From assembly GCA_031254265.1 (NCBI GenBank), contig JAIRUV010000032.1:1-16888 (forward strand): a stretch of DNA of 16,888 bases, read 5' to 3'. Source of the DNA: Candidatus Methanoplasma sp. GTDB lineage: Archaea > Thermoplasmatota > Thermoplasmata > Methanomassiliicoccales > Methanomethylophilaceae. Every line of letters begins with the position of its first letter. The first letter of the stretch is position 1. Below are positions 1-9,394 of this stretch, in pieces. The position numbers and the translations under genes were made by a program. Below the pieces are notes generated by a model. That model worked only from the letters and a program-made list of their open reading frames with translations, did not search any database and was not told the origin of the DNA.

Positions 1-1
1 T

Positions 2-1786
2 GGCAGCGTCGAGAGCATCGAGGCGGAGGTTCTGAAGGCCCTCGATGTTAAAAATGATCTTACTCAGAGAATCACTGAATTAAACATCAAGAAGAAGAAC
101 TTAGAGCTTCTCGCAGCGATCCCGGTGGATCTTGAACTCTACTATGGGTACAAGAGCCTGGCGGTGATCGTGGGGACAGTAAAAGAGGACCCGTCCAAAG
201 CGCTCAGCTCGCTGGCGGAATCCGAGACCTTCGTCTCATACAAGAAGAAAGAAGGCGGGGTTGCGGCAGTGTTCGTGAGGGCGAAGGACAAGGACAAGGC
301 GGCATCGGTACTTTCGGAGTACGGGTTCGCAGAGATCCAAGTACCAGAAGGGAAAGGACCGGTGTCCGAGGCCATCACACTGACCAATGAGAGCTTGGTC
401 GACCTCAACGCCAAGCTTGAATCTGCAGAGAAAGAGGTCGAAGCGCTTCATATAAAACACAAAACATTCCTGCGTGCATCGGAGGAGGAACTCTCGATCG
501 AGATCGAGAAGGGAGAGGTCCCGCTCAGGGTAGCGGTCGGAGAATACTCGTACATAATGGACGCATGGGTACCGACCAGCAAGGTCCAGTATGTGACCAC
601 GGAGCTGGAGTCGAAGCTGGGCAGCAGTGTCCACGTCGAATTCGAAGAGACCCGCGGCAGGAACCTGCACGAAGAGGAAAAAGTTGAGGAAAGATTCAAA
701 AAAGTACCAACAAAGAACAACAACGGGGGCGTTGCAAAGGAATTCGAGTATGCGACAAGTCTGCTCTCGACACCGAAATATCAGGAGATCGATCCTTCGA
801 TCCTGATAATGTTATTCCTTCCGTTGTTCTTCGGGTTCATGATAGGAGACTGCGGTTACGCCATACCGTTCATAATCATCGGAGCGTACGGTCTCAAAGT
901 GACGCGTCACAAGGACTGGCGTGCGATCGCCACAGTGCTGTTCTTCGGAGGCATATGGGCGTTCATATTCGGGTTCTTCTTCTTCGGAGAAGCTCTCGGG
1001 ATGCACTTCGTCGGTGCCTGGGAACCGCCGCTGCATATGACATGGGAAGGGCTGCTGGGAGTGCAGATGCCGGACTGGTTCAGCGGAATAATGGTCAACG
1101 GTCACGGAGTATCGAAGCTCGGAGCAGAAGTGGGTATGCTGCTGAAGCTGTCTGTCTACATAGGTATCGTTCACCTCCTGATAGGATATGTGTGCGGATA
1201 CCTGAACGTGAAAAGACAGCACGACGGCAAGCACGCTTTCTTTGAGAAGGGAGGATGGATCATCACTTTCATAGGGATGGTGGTGCTATGCTACGCACTG
1301 ACCCAGATGCTGTTCAGCAAGGTCCCGCTTGAGGGGACGTTACTATATATCCTCATAGTGGGGGTCGTGATGCTGGTGGCAGGTGTGGCGGTGAACTTCA
1401 AGACAGAGAAGGTCATGGCGGTACTGGAACTTCCGGGCATAATCGGAGCAATATTATCTTACACACGTTTAGCGGCCATTGGCATGTCCAAGGCCGGAAT
1501 GGCAATGGCCTTCAACTACATCGGATTCTGCATGATAATGGGAATGGGAGACGCGGTCGTCTGGCCGAGTATACCAATGCTGATCATCGGACTCCTGTTG
1601 CTGGCATTCCTGCATTTGGTGGTATGGATCCTGGGAATCCTTTCTGCGGGACTGCACGCCCTAAGGCTGCAGTTCGTGGAGCTGATGACCAGGTTCTTCG
1701 CCGGCGGCGGGATAAGATATGAGCCGTTGAAGGTCAAACGCATTAAAACAATCTTAACAATTTCAGAAACTGATAAAGAGGTATAA
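2..1786 (+). CDS. atpI: A-type ATP synthase subunit I (a-like stator/ion channel subunit), 5' partial
   Basis: This is the membrane stator subunit that forms the ion half-channels against the rotating K ring in the A1Ao ATP synthase. The frame is open from base 2, so the gene begins upstream of the window; a GTG at 125 lies inside the reading frame and is not the start. About 594 residues are visible. The first ~250 are hydrophilic and coiled-coil rich (the cytoplasmic stator arm). The rest holds about seven or eight hydrophobic segments. The essential channel arginine of the family is in the SYTRL motif (Arg codon at 1466-1468), near the start of a long C-terminal hairpin. The stop TAA is followed two bases later by atpK. 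The family is usually about 620-680 residues, so only the N-terminal end is missing. Identification is firm. The operon promoter and any atpH lie outside the window. Confidence 0.96.
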   Translation, partial: GSVESIEAEVLKALDVKNDLTQRITELNIKKKNLELLAAIPVDLELYYGYKSLAVIVGTVKEDPSKALSSLAESETFVSYKKKEGGVAAVFVRAKDKDKAASVLSEYGFAEIQVPEGKGPVSEAITLTNESLVDLNAKLESAEKEVEALHIKHKTFLRASEEELSIEIEKGEVPLRVAVGEYSYIMDAWVPTSKVQYVTTELESKLGSSVHVEFEETRGRNLHEEEKVEERFKKVPTKNNNGGVAKEFEYATSLLSTPKYQEIDPSILIMLFLPLFFGFMIGDCGYAIPFIIIGAYGLKVTRHKDWRAIATVLFFGGIWAFIFGFFFFGEALGMHFVGAWEPPLHMTWEGLLGVQMPDWFSGIMVNGHGVSKLGAEVGMLLKLSVYIGIVHLLIGYVCGYLNVKRQHDGKHAFFEKGGWIITFIGMVVLCYALTQMLFSKVPLEGTLLYILIVGVVMLVAGVAVNFKTEKVMAVLELPGIIGAILSYTRLAAIGMSKAGMAMAFNYIGFCMIMGMGDAVVWPSIPMLIIGLLLLAFLHLVVWILGILSAGLHALRLQFVELMTRFFAGGGIRYEPLKVKRIKTILTISETDKEV

Positions 1787-1788
1787 AA

Positions 1789-2019
1789 ATGGTAGATGAA
1801 GGAACAGGACTCATAGCTATTGGAGCAGGGCTCGCGGTCGGACTCACTGGTCTCGGAGCGGGTATGGCAGAGAAAGACGTAGGTGCCGCGGCAGTCGGAG
1901 CGATCACTGAAGATCCAAGTATCTTCGGTAAAGCAATGATTTTCATGGTTCTCCCTGAGACAATCGTCATATTCGGACTTGTCATAGCAATCATGGCAAT
2001 ATTTGTGATGGGCGGCTAA
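1789..2019 (+). CDS. atpK: A-type ATP synthase subunit K (c-ring proteolipid)
   Basis: This 76-residue proteolipid is one hairpin of the rotor ring that carries ions through the membrane. Two glycine/alanine-rich helices are clear, at about residues 6-25 and 47-73. The ion-binding glutamate is E57 in the LPETIVIFG motif of helix 2, with T58 beside it. The first helix ends in GAGMAEKD, so E28-K29-D30 stands where many archaeal c subunits have a GxGIGQG stretch with the Na+-ligand glutamine. Whether the ring carries H+ or Na+ cannot be settled by eye. A GAGGT ribosome-binding site (1778-1782) lies six bases before the ATG. A single-hairpin size (not duplicated or triplicated) is seen. The gene sits between atpI and atpE in the expected order. 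Confidence 0.95.
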   Translation: MVDEGTGLIAIGAGLAVGLTGLGAGMAEKDVGAAAVGAITEDPSIFGKAMIFMVLPETIVIFGLVIAIMAIFVMGG

Positions 2020-2036
2020 GCATCTGAGGCCTTTTC

Positions 2037-2594
2037 ATGGCACTAGATAACGTCACGAAGGAGATCATGGCATCCGCCGATAAGCAGTCAGCAGACATCA
2101 GGTTGCAGGCTGCAGCAGAGGTCAAAGCCATTTTGGCCGAGGCGGACGCACTGATTTCCGACATGAAAGAAAAAGAGGACAAGCGGCTCAAAGAAACAAT
2201 TGAGCGTCTCAAACGCCAGGAGCTTTCAAGCGCAGAGCTGGAAAGCAAAAAGATAATCCTGTCGAAGAAGAGGGAGATCCTAGCCAAGGCATTCGAGAAG
2301 GCTCTAGCTGACCTCGAGTCTGCTCCGAGAGATGTCAAACTGGAGCAGTACAAGAGCATCGTAAAGTCAGTGAAAGCAGTCATAGACAAGCCGAAAGTGA
2401 TCATGTCCCCGAAGGACGACTTCACTGCTAAGGACCTCGGCGTCAAATCGGTAGAAAAGGACCCGAAGATAACTGCGGGACTGATCCTACAGAACGAGGA
2501 TGACACCATTGAGGTCGACATGCAGTACGCGACCATTCTTCAGGCTATCTGGAACCGCGAGATAAAGGCCTTGTCCGACATTCTGTTCGGGTGA
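2037..2594 (+). CDS. atpE: A-type ATP synthase subunit E (peripheral stalk)
   Basis: This 185-residue protein is the peripheral-stalk E subunit, which pairs with subunit H and links the A3B3 head to subunit I. The N-terminal half (about residues 1-95) is a long charged amphipathic helix rich in Lys, Glu and Ala. The C-terminal half is a compact globular domain ending in the family-type stretch around residues 148-170 (GLILQNEDD, then VDMQYATIL). Length matches the family (about 185-205). The ATG at 2037 is preceded by a CTGAGG ribosome-binding site. The TGA stop overlaps a GTG in the next gene's frame. Partner gene atpH is not in the window and presumably lies before atpI. Confidence 0.93.
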   Translation: MALDNVTKEIMASADKQSADIRLQAAAEVKAILAEADALISDMKEKEDKRLKETIERLKRQELSSAELESKKIILSKKREILAKAFEKALADLESAPRDVKLEQYKSIVKSVKAVIDKPKVIMSPKDDFTAKDLGVKSVEKDPKITAGLILQNEDDTIEVDMQYATILQAIWNREIKALSDILFG

Positions 2595-2599
2595 GATAC

Positions 2600-3658
2600 A
2601 TGCGCTTCAGCAGGCGAAACGGAAAGAAAGGCAACTATGCGTACACCGTCGCCAGAGTAAAGGCAAAGAAATCCCTCCTGATGGCAAACGAGGACTACGA
2701 CAAGATGCTGATGATGACCGTGCCGGAGATATCCCGATACATAAGCGAGGCCGGCTACGACAAAGAGATGGCGGACCTGGCAGGAAGACTGTCGGGACTC
2801 AATCTCCTGGAGCATGCGACATACATGAACATGGCAAAAGTGTTCAGCAGCATACTCAAATCATCAACCGGAGAACTCTATGATATGGTCTCCGCATATC
2901 TTGATAAGTGGGACATATGGAACCTGAAGGTCATACTCCGCGGAAAGTCATATAATCTGGATGCGGAGAGCATAAGGGAAGACCTGGTCCCAGCAGGGAG
3001 ACTCGACACCGAGTCCCTGGATAGGCTTGTAGCCCTCGATATCGATGAGGACATCATCTCCGAGTTCGGAAGGATGGCCCACGTGAAGATCCCGGCAGAT
3101 GTCATAGCAGCATACAAAGCGAGCGGCAATCTGGGAGAGATCGAGGACTTCTTGGACAAGGCGCACTACGAGAGGCTGATACAGAGCATCAACCCCGCGT
3201 CGAGACCATCCAACATCTTCCGTAACTATGTTAAAGAAGAAGTGGACCTGAAGAACTTCGAGACCATCCTGAAACTCAAAGCAGAAGGGATCCACGGAGA
3301 CCAGGTGATGAAGTACATGATCTCCGGAGGGAAAAGGATAGACGATAAGCTCCTGACACATCTGGCAAACGCAGAGGTCATGGAGTCCGTGATGTCCGAG
3401 GTGTCTCAGCTTGAATTCGGAGAGGAGATAAAGGACCTCCTGGAGTCCAAAGACATCAGGGGCGCGGTATCGAGACTCAAGAGATTCGAGATGCAGAAAG
3501 CGAAGAAGTTCTCGCACCTGTATCCGCTGTCGGTGATCCCCGTAATTGACTACATGATCAACAAAGAGAATGAGGTCAGGAACATCAGGGCCATAGCCAG
3601 AGGGACACAGAGCGGATTGGACAGAGAAACAATCAAAGGATTGCTGGTGGTCCAATGA
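2600..3658 (+). CDS. atpC: A-type ATP synthase subunit C (central-stalk socket, V-type d-like)
   Basis: Subunit C caps the membrane rotor ring and receives the central stalk of subunits D and F. The protein is about 352 residues, almost entirely helical and charged, with no membrane segment, as expected for the V-type d/C family. I prefer the ATG at 2600: a GGTGAG sequence at 2590-2595 would be its ribosome-binding site. A GTG at 2591, overlapping the atpE stop, would add three residues (M-R-Y). Its C-terminus overlaps atpF through ATGA at 3655-3658. Sequence similarity seen by eye is modest, as is normal for this fast-evolving subunit, but its place between E and F fixes the identity. Confidence 0.92.
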   Translation: MRFSRRNGKKGNYAYTVARVKAKKSLLMANEDYDKMLMMTVPEISRYISEAGYDKEMADLAGRLSGLNLLEHATYMNMAKVFSSILKSSTGELYDMVSAYLDKWDIWNLKVILRGKSYNLDAESIREDLVPAGRLDTESLDRLVALDIDEDIISEFGRMAHVKIPADVIAAYKASGNLGEIEDFLDKAHYERLIQSINPASRPSNIFRNYVKEEVDLKNFETILKLKAEGIHGDQVMKYMISGGKRIDDKLLTHLANAEVMESVMSEVSQLEFGEEIKDLLESKDIRGAVSRLKRFEMQKAKKFSHLYPLSVIPVIDYMINKENEVRNIRAIARGTQSGLDRETIKGLLVVQ

Positions 3659-3960
3659 GGATAGCAGTACTGGGAAGTGAGGAGTTCGTGCTGGGGTTCA
3701 GACTGGCTGGGCTGAAGCGCGTGTTCGTCGCTGACGAAAGCAATTATCAGAACGTGTTCGGGGAGGCAATGTCCGACACGGAAATAGGCATCTTGGCCGT
3801 TGACGCGAAAGATCTGAACTATCTTCCGCACAATGTCCGGACGAAGGTCATGGATTCGATCCAGCCCGTGGTCGTACCAGTGGGCGGGGACGAGAGTGAC
3901 CTCCGCGAGAAGGTCAGGAGAGCAATTGGCGTCGATTTATACAAAACAGAGGATGAATAA
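3655..3960 (+). CDS. atpF: A-type ATP synthase subunit F (central stalk)
   Basis: This 101-residue protein is the small Rossmann-like subunit F of the central rotor stalk, binding subunit D. It begins with a strand and turn (MRIAVLGSEEFVLGFRLAG), the typical opening of archaeal and V-type F subunits. It continues with IGILAVDAKD in the middle and VVPVGGDE near the end. Length equals the family norm of about 100. The start overlaps the atpC stop in an ATGA, suggesting translational coupling. The TAA stop is directly followed by the atpA start, with no intervening base. Confidence 0.94.
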   Translation: MRIAVLGSEEFVLGFRLAGLKRVFVADESNYQNVFGEAMSDTEIGILAVDAKDLNYLPHNVRTKVMDSIQPVVVPVGGDESDLREKVRRAIGVDLYKTEDE

Positions 3961-5691
3961 ATGAGCACTGAAGGTGTAATCTACAGGGTCGCAGGTCCTG
4001 TGGTGACGGCAACAGGGATCACTCCCAAGATGTACGATGTCGTACAGGTAGGGAACGAAGGTCTCATGGGCGAGGTCATCAAGATCGTAGGCGACTACTC
4101 TATCATCCAGGTTTATGAGGATACTTCGGGTGTCAGACCCGGAGAGCCGGTCACAAATACCGGGCTCCCTCTTGTCGCGGAACTCGGTCCGGGACTTCTT
4201 ACTTCCGTCTACGACGGGATACAGAGGCCCCTTCCCGTGCTCAGGGACAAAATGGGAGACTACATCTTCCGCGGTGTTTCCGCGCCTGGACTTGACAGAG
4301 AGAAGAAGTGGGATTTCAGCCCCACTGTCAAGAATGGTGAAGAGGTCGAGGCAGGACAGGTGATAGGTACTGTCATGGAAGGCCCGATGGTCCACAGGAT
4401 CATGGTCCCTCCCACATTTAAGAAAGGAAAGATAAGCAACATATCTGCCGGAAAACACACTGTGGAGGATGTTGTGGCGAAGGTCGGCGGACAGGAAGTG
4501 ACCATGATGCAGAAATGGCCGGTCCGCTTGTCGAGGCCCGTCATGGAAAAGTACCAGCCGGACATACCGCTGGTCACGGGGCTGAGAGTGCTGGACACCA
4601 TGTTCCCCCTTGCTAAAGGAGGGGCAGCGGCGATCCCCGGCGCATTCGGCACCGGGAAGACGGTCACACAGCAGTCATTGGCCAAATATTCCAACGCAGA
4701 GATAGTGGTATACATAGGATGCGGCGAGCGCGGCAATGAGATGACGGAGGTTCTTACGGAATTCCCCGAACTGGTCGATCCGACCACCGGCGAATCCCTT
4801 ATGAACAGGACGGTCCTGATCGCGAACACATCGAACATGCCCGTGGCGGCAAGGGAGGCTTCCGTTTACACAGGCATCACTATCGCAGAGTACTTCAGGG
4901 ATATGGGATACGATGTCTCCCTTATGGCAGACTCCACCTCAAGGTGGGCAGAGGCCATGCGTGAGATATCGTCGAGGCTCGAGGAGATGCCCGGAGAAGA
5001 GGGATACCCCGCATATCTGGCAGGGCGTCTGTCGGAGTTCTACGAGCGCGCATGCCGCGCAAAGGCTCTGAGCGGAGAGACCGGATCAATATCGGTCATC
5101 GGGGCGGTGTCCCCTCCGGGAGGAGACCTGTCCGAGCCGGTCACGCAGAACACTCTGCGTATAGTCCGTGTGTTCTGGGCGCTTGACACCAAGCTGAGGG
5201 AGAGGAGGCACTTCCCGACGATCAACTGGCTGACCTCGTACACAATGTACGACAAACAGCTGGGCAGCTGGTACAAGAAGAACGTCGCAGAGGACTTCCC
5301 CGAGCTGAAGGCATGGGCCATGCAGGTCCTCCAGAAGGAATCAGAGCTTCAGGAGATCGTGCAGATGGTTGGGTCAGACTCTCTGCCGGATGAGCAGAAG
5401 ATGACGCTGGAGGTTGCCAGGATGATACGTGAGATATACCTGCAGCAGAACGCCTACCACCCGGTGGACTCGTACTGCCCGATAAGCAGGCAGTATGTCA
5501 TGATGACCCTTATCAAGAAATACTCGGACCTGGCGGCCAATGCCCTCGCGACAGGTGTGCAGGTGGACAAGATCGCATACCTGCCGGTGAGGCAGAGGTT
5601 CAACCAGGCCAAGTACGAAGAGAACGTCGATTCGGAGCTGGAAGCAGTGTCAAAGGACATGGAAACACAGTTCAAAGGATTAGGAGCGTGA
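3961..5691 (+). CDS. atpA: A-type ATP synthase catalytic subunit A
   Basis: This is the catalytic nucleotide-binding subunit of the A3B3 head. The 576-residue protein has an N-terminal beta barrel and the long non-homologous insertion typical of A subunits. The P-loop GAFGTGKT is at residues 227-234 with catalytic Lys233. The family motif GCGERGNEM follows, then [18 protein letters not shown] and the C-terminal helical domain. Family length is 575-600. The P-loop region is uninterrupted, so the intein known at this site in some Thermoplasma and Pyrococcus A subunits is absent. A GAGGATGA sequence spanning the end of atpF (about 3949-3956) can act as ribosome-binding site. The gene is followed four bases later by atpB. 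Confidence 0.97.
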   Translation: MSTEGVIYRVAGPVVTATGITPKMYDVVQVGNEGLMGEVIKIVGDYSIIQVYEDTSGVRPGEPVTNTGLPLVAELGPGLLTSVYDGIQRPLPVLRDKMGDYIFRGVSAPGLDREKKWDFSPTVKNGEEVEAGQVIGTVMEGPMVHRIMVPPTFKKGKISNISAGKHTVEDVVAKVGGQEVTMMQKWPVRLSRPVMEKYQPDIPLVTGLRVLDTMFPLAKGGAAAIPGAFGTGKTVTQQSLAKYSNAEIVVYIGCGERGNEMTEVLTEFPELVDPTTGESLMNRTVLIANTSNMPVAAREASVYTGITIAEYFRDMGYDVSLMADSTSRWAEAMREISSRLEEMPGEEGYPAYLAGRLSEFYERACRAKALSGETGSISVIGAVSPPGGDLSEPVTQNTLRIVRVFWALDTKLRERRHFPTINWLTSYTMYDKQLGSWYKKNVAEDFPELKAWAMQVLQKESELQEIVQMVGSDSLPDEQKMTLEVARMIREIYLQQNAYHPVDSYCPISRQYVMMTLIKKYSDLAANALATGVQVDKIAYLPVRQRFNQAKYEENVDSELEAVSKDMETQFKGLGA

Positions 5692-5695
5692 GAAT

Positions 5696-7081
5696 ATGGC
5701 GGCAAAATCAAAAGTATCCAAGGAGTACAAGACCGTATCTCAGATAGCGGGGCCGCTGGTCTTCGTTAAGAAGACAGAGCCCGTCGGCTACCAGGAGATG
5801 GTCAGCGTAAGGCTTTCCGACGGAACAGTGAAGAGAGGCCAGGTCCTGGACACTTCAGACGATATAGTGGTGGTCCAGATATTCGAAGGCACCACAGGCA
5901 TAGACCGGCAGGCGTCGGTACGCTTCCTGGGCGAAACCATGAAGATGCCTGTTGCAAGGGACATGCTCGGAAGGGTACTCACAGGAGCTGGAGAACCCCT
6001 TGACGGAGGGGCGAGGATCGTCCCCGACAAGGAACTCGACATCGTGGGAGCGGCCATCAACCCGTGGGCAAGGGACAGTCCGGCGGACTTCATCCAGACC
6101 GGCATATCCACCATCGACGGGATGAACACACTGGTCAGGGGCCAGAAGCTTCCCATATTCTCCGGTTCGGGTCTTCCGCACAACGACATCGCGCTGCAGA
6201 TCGCAAGGCAGGCGAAGGTCCTCGGAGAGAACGAGGAGTTCGCAGTGGTGTTCATCGCACTCGGCATAACCAACGAAGAGAAGCAGATGTTCATGAAGGA
6301 GTTCGAGAGGACCGGCGCACTGAAGAACGCGGTGGTCTTCCTGAACCTCGCAGATGACCCTGCGGTCGAGCGTATCGTCACACCGCGTCTCGGGCTGACC
6401 ACGGCGGAATACATGGCCTTCGAGCTGGGAATGCAGGTCCTTGTAATAATGACCGACATAACCAACTATTGCGAGGCGCTGCGCCAGGTGGGAGCCGCAA
6501 GAGAAGAGGTTCCAGGAAGGCGTGGATATCCAGGGTACATGTACACCGACCTCGCACAGCTGTATGAGCGTGCGGGAAGGATCAAGGACAAGAAAGGGTC
6601 GATCACCCAGATCCCCATCCTTTCGATGCCCGGAGATGACATAACCCATCCGATCCCGGATCTTTCAGGATACATCACCGAAGGTCAGATCGTTCTTTCA
6701 AGGGAACTCCACCGTAACGGCATCTACCCTCCGGTGAACGTCTCGTCGTCCCTGAGCCGTCTGATGAACTCAGGCGTGGGGAAGGGCAAGACCCGTGAGG
6801 ACCACAAGGCGGTGTCCGACCAGCTGTATGCTTCGTATGCCGAAGGAAAGGACCTCCGCGGCCTGGTGGCCATCGTCGGTAAGGATTCGCTGTCGGCCAA
6901 GGACAGGAAGTTCCTGGACTTTGCAGACCTCTTCGAGGACCGCGTCGTCCGTCAGGGACTTGACGAGGACCGCTCGATAGAAAGGACCCTTGACATCTCC
7001 TGGGAGATACTGAGGGAGCTTGACATCGACCAGCTGACAAGGATCGACCGTAAGTACATCGAGAAGTACCTGCAGAAGTGA
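5696..7081 (+). CDS. atpB: A-type ATP synthase regulatory subunit B
   Basis: This is the non-catalytic nucleotide-binding subunit that alternates with A in the head. The 461-residue protein shows the B-type hallmarks. GSGLPHN (residues 157-163) replaces the P-loop. [33 protein letters not shown] sequence lies near residues 255-285, and the [23 protein letters not shown] region follows. Length is typical (455-470). A GGAG at 5683-5686 lies about nine bases before the ATG. The stop TGA overlaps a GTG in the frame of atpD. Identification is unambiguous. Confidence 0.97.
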   Translation: MAAKSKVSKEYKTVSQIAGPLVFVKKTEPVGYQEMVSVRLSDGTVKRGQVLDTSDDIVVVQIFEGTTGIDRQASVRFLGETMKMPVARDMLGRVLTGAGEPLDGGARIVPDKELDIVGAAINPWARDSPADFIQTGISTIDGMNTLVRGQKLPIFSGSGLPHNDIALQIARQAKVLGENEEFAVVFIALGITNEEKQMFMKEFERTGALKNAVVFLNLADDPAVERIVTPRLGLTTAEYMAFELGMQVLVIMTDITNYCEALRQVGAAREEVPGRRGYPGYMYTDLAQLYERAGRIKDKKGSITQIPILSMPGDDITHPIPDLSGYITEGQIVLSRELHRNGIYPPVNVSSSLSRLMNSGVGKGKTREDHKAVSDQLYASYAEGKDLRGLVAIVGKDSLSAKDRKFLDFADLFEDRVVRQGLDEDRSIERTLDISWEILRELDIDQLTRIDRKYIEKYLQK

Positions 7082-7722
7082 GCCAGATGGGAACCAAAGA
7101 CATCACTCCGAACCGTTCGGTCCTTCTGGACCTCAAGAGGAAGATCAAACTGTCCCAAAGCGGATACAAGATCATGAAGATGAAAAGGGACGGCCTTATC
7201 ATCGAGTTCTTCGAGGTCCTGGAAAAGGCCAGGAAGATGCGTAAAGGTGTCACATCCGATTATGAGGCGGCGATGGAGAGGATAACCATCGCAAGGGCGG
7301 CCGAGGGAGAGATCGCCGTCAAGAGCGCAGCCTATGCGCTCAAGACAGAGCCGCAGGTCAAACTCGGCAGCAAAAGCATCATGGGAATGATGGTCCCCAA
7401 GGTTGAGGCCACCACGATCCACACCAAGATGACCGAGAAAGGATACGGTGTGATCGAGACCTCCGTATATATCGAGGAGGCCGCACTGGCGTTCGAGAAA
7501 CTCCTGGATACGCTGGTGAGAGCGGCCGAGATCGAGACCACTATGAAGAAGCTGCTGGACGAGATCGAGAAGACCAAGAGAAGGGTCAACGCTCTCGAGT
7601 ACAAGATCATACCTGAGCTCAAAGAATCGGAGAGGTTCGTCAAGTTCCGTCTCGAAGAGATGGAAAGGGAGAATACGACCCGTCTCAAACACCTGAAAAA
7701 GAAAGGAGAGGCCGCAGAGTGA
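7078..7722 (+). CDS. atpD: A-type ATP synthase subunit D (central rotor shaft)
   Basis: Subunit D is the gamma-like rotor shaft inside the A3B3 head. The 214-residue protein has the expected N- and C-terminal long helices. The N-terminal signature [17 protein letters not shown] occurs at about residues 9-25. A short central region contains [16 protein letters not shown] Lys/Glu-rich C-terminal helix follows. The start is either the GTG at 7078, overlapping the atpB stop, or the ATG at 7087, three codons later; the difference is three residues. The TGA stop overlaps the GTG of a small membrane protein gene. Confidence 0.95.
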   Translation: MSQMGTKDITPNRSVLLDLKRKIKLSQSGYKIMKMKRDGLIIEFFEVLEKARKMRKGVTSDYEAAMERITIARAAEGEIAVKSAAYALKTEPQVKLGSKSIMGMMVPKVEATTIHTKMTEKGYGVIETSVYIEEAALAFEKLLDTLVRAAEIETTMKKLLDEIEKTKRRVNALEYKIIPELKESERFVKFRLEEMERENTTRLKHLKKKGEAAE

Positions 7723-7862
7723 AACCGCTGAAGGAACGCGTGGAAGGAATAAGGGAGGATCCGAAAAAACTGAAAAGGCTCTTCACCTTTATCTGGGTCA
7801 CAGCGTACCTGATGCTCATTCTGGGGTTCGTCCTGATGGTCCTGATCTTCCTTTACGCCTAA
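7719..7862 (+). CDS. Small single-helix membrane protein at the end of the ATP synthase operon
   Basis: This is a 47-codon frame from GTG (7719) to TAA (7860-7862) that would be missed by usual length cut-offs. A GGAG at 7705-7708 lies about ten bases upstream, and the start overlaps the atpD stop in a GTGA, the same coupling seen elsewhere in the operon. Residues 1-20 are strongly basic ([10 protein letters not shown], then PKKLKR). Residues 21-46 form one hydrophobic helix rich in Leu, Phe, Val and Met, ending FLYA. The positive flank predicts the N-terminus in the cytoplasm. I cannot assign a family. By position it resembles the short ahaG-type gene reported after ahaD in the Methanosarcina operon, but I cannot show homology. 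It could be an accessory or assembly factor, or a minor Ao subunit. Confidence 0.75.
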   Translation: MKPLKERVEGIREDPKKLKRLFTFIWVTAYLMLILGFVLMVLIFLYA

Positions 7863-7869
7863 ACCACTT

Positions 7870-7891
7870 AAAAAAAATCTTTTTTCATTTT
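7870..7891. terminator. A8/T6 block, probable bidirectional terminator
   Basis: An A run (7870-7877) is followed directly by T, C and a T run (7880-7885), then CATTTT. Read on the + strand it ends the ATP synthase operon with a T-rich tract just after the last stop codon. Read on the - strand it gives an eight-T tract just after the DP1 stop codon. Archaeal terminators need only such oligo-T tracts, and the A and T runs can also pair as a weak hairpin. No other terminator is evident in the 22-base gap between the convergent genes. Confidence 0.55.
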
Positions 7892-9318
7892 ATAAAATCC
7901 ATCATCCTTACGGCACCTGTGCCAAGGTGGACGACAGGCATTATGGCGGGGTTCGGGTTGAAGTTGTGCGCCCTCTGATATTCCGTCTGGCTCTGCCATG
8001 CTGATGCATTTATTACTTTCACGCCTCTGTAATCCATCTTCCCCGCACCGTGGACATGGCCGGACACGAAGATGTCCGGCACTTTCTCAATGACAAGATA
8101 ATCCTTCTTCTCGGGCGCCATCGCCGTTTTTCCGCCGTACATAGGAGAAAGATGACGCCTGACAAGCATCTCCTTCATAACGGTGATCGGATCATCATAA
8201 TTCAGCCGCTGCACGCTCGCTATCCAGTCATCAATGCTTTTTCCGTGGTAGGAGAGGATAGTCCTCCCCTCTATCTCGAAACTGACAGGATTTCCTGCCA
8301 TTATGACATTGGAATCAAAGCTCTTGGTGAATATCCTGTTCAGCGCCGGCTGCGGCTCGGCGAGCCTGACCGCGTCATGGTTTCCCGGCTGGACCGCTAT
8401 TTTGATGTGGTCGGGTATGTCTTTGAGGTACTCTCCGAGCTTCTCATACTGCTTATATATGTCTGCGATGAGGAGTTCCTCCTCCTGTCCAGGGAAGATC
8501 CCAATGCCGTCGACCACATCTCCCGGCAGCACCAGATAGTCCAGGTCCATGTCATAGGAGTTGGCCTTCAGCCAGTCTGTCATCTTTTTCCACTCTTTGT
8601 CAAGGAAGGTGGAACTCCCGATATGTATATCTGAAAGGAAGGCGACCGATGAAACAGAATCCGATGGCACCCATGTGCGCCCCGCCGGAACATCCGGCCT
8701 GAATATCTTATCGGCTATGAACAGGTCCCCTCTTGCCGAAGTTTTTCCGGATATTCCTATGACCTCGTCATTGACATACATCTCTCCGGAGCACGGGGAG
8801 TCCTTAGAGAGAAGTACGGTGCAGGTCCCGGTCTCATCCTCTACAGAGAGAGTGGTGTGGCCGTTCTTGGTCTCTTTCTTTTCGTATATCATTCCCACGA
8901 TCTGGGTCTCTCTTCCGAGGGTCACAGCCCTTGATATCGGGACCGATGTTCCGAAGTCCCTTCTTTTTTCGATCATCCTCTTCAAAATAAAGAATCTGTT
9001 CTTGAAGTATGCCGCAAAGTCGTTGATCTTGCCCTCGCAGGTCGAATCCCCCGTAATATCCGTTCCAGGAGCGACGATCATGTCTCCATGCTTCTTGTTC
9101 CTGGGGGCGGCAGGCACCCTCTCCGCTTCCACTGCAACATCTCCGGCAATGAATCCTATGATATCCTTCTTCTCAATGAACATGGAACTTTCTGAAAGCG
9201 ATGTCAGGATGGTGTTGGCAAATGCCAGGGGGTCAGAGTTGGAGAGCACTACCTCTAACGCATCAGGAGAGAAGAATATATTCCTCCTAGCCGCTGCATT
9301 AAGGACCTCTGACCTCAT
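7885..9318 (-). CDS. polB: DNA polymerase D (Pol II) small subunit DP1
   Basis: DP1 is the small subunit of the archaeal replicative polymerase PolD, carrying the 3'-5' proofreading exonuclease. The 477-residue protein begins with a helical DP1-type domain (about 1-60). An OB-fold domain (about 130-215) follows, then a calcineurin-like phosphoesterase domain. Its metal-binding motifs are all present: DIH (230-232), GDVVD (266-270), GNHD (312-315), His358 in SYHGK, and GHVH (420-423). The active site therefore looks intact. The catalytic large subunit DP2 is not nearby. The ATG at 9318 lies about 28 bases downstream of an AT-rich box, so the transcript may be leaderless. The gene is divergent from the UPF0201 gene and convergent with the ATP synthase operon. 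Confidence 0.95.
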   Translation of the reverse strand: MRSEVLNAAARRNIFFSPDALEVVLSNSDPLAFANTILTSLSESSMFIEKKDIIGFIAGDVAVEAERVPAAPRNKKHGDMIVAPGTDITGDSTCEGKINDFAAYFKNRFFILKRMIEKRRDFGTSVPISRAVTLGRETQIVGMIYEKKETKNGHTTLSVEDETGTCTVLLSKDSPCSGEMYVNDEVIGISGKTSARGDLFIADKIFRPDVPAGRTWVPSDSVSSVAFLSDIHIGSSTFLDKEWKKMTDWLKANSYDMDLDYLVLPGDVVDGIGIFPGQEEELLIADIYKQYEKLGEYLKDIPDHIKIAVQPGNHDAVRLAEPQPALNRIFTKSFDSNVIMAGNPVSFEIEGRTILSYHGKSIDDWIASVQRLNYDDPITVMKEMLVRRHLSPMYGGKTAMAPEKKDYLVIEKVPDIFVSGHVHGAGKMDYRGVKVINASAWQSQTEYQRAHNFNPNPAIMPVVHLGTGAVRMMDFIK

Positions 9319-9341
9319 TGCAACCCATATACTCTACCTCA

Positions 9342-9351
9342 CTAAATAATC
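9342..9351 (-). promoter_or_regulatory. Probable TATA element of the DP1 gene
   Basis: Read on the - strand the element is GATTATTTAG, centred about 28 bases before the DP1 start codon. That is the spacing expected when transcription starts at or beside the ATG. It departs from the TTTATATA consensus, so confidence is limited. A nearby GTTAAAAGAT (9351-9360) is a less well placed alternative. Confidence 0.4.
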
Positions 9352-9394
9352 TTTTAACATTTCCAAAACGCCAGAAAAACGGCCTGTGAAGGAG

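Noticed and set aside
125..1786. GTG at 125 as the start of atpI
   Set aside because: The frame is open from base 2 with coding-like sequence continuing the N-terminal domain, so the gene is simply cut by the window edge.
4641..4664. Intein in the AtpA P-loop
   Set aside because: Inteins are known at this site in some archaea, but the P-loop here is continuous and the protein is of normal 576-residue length.
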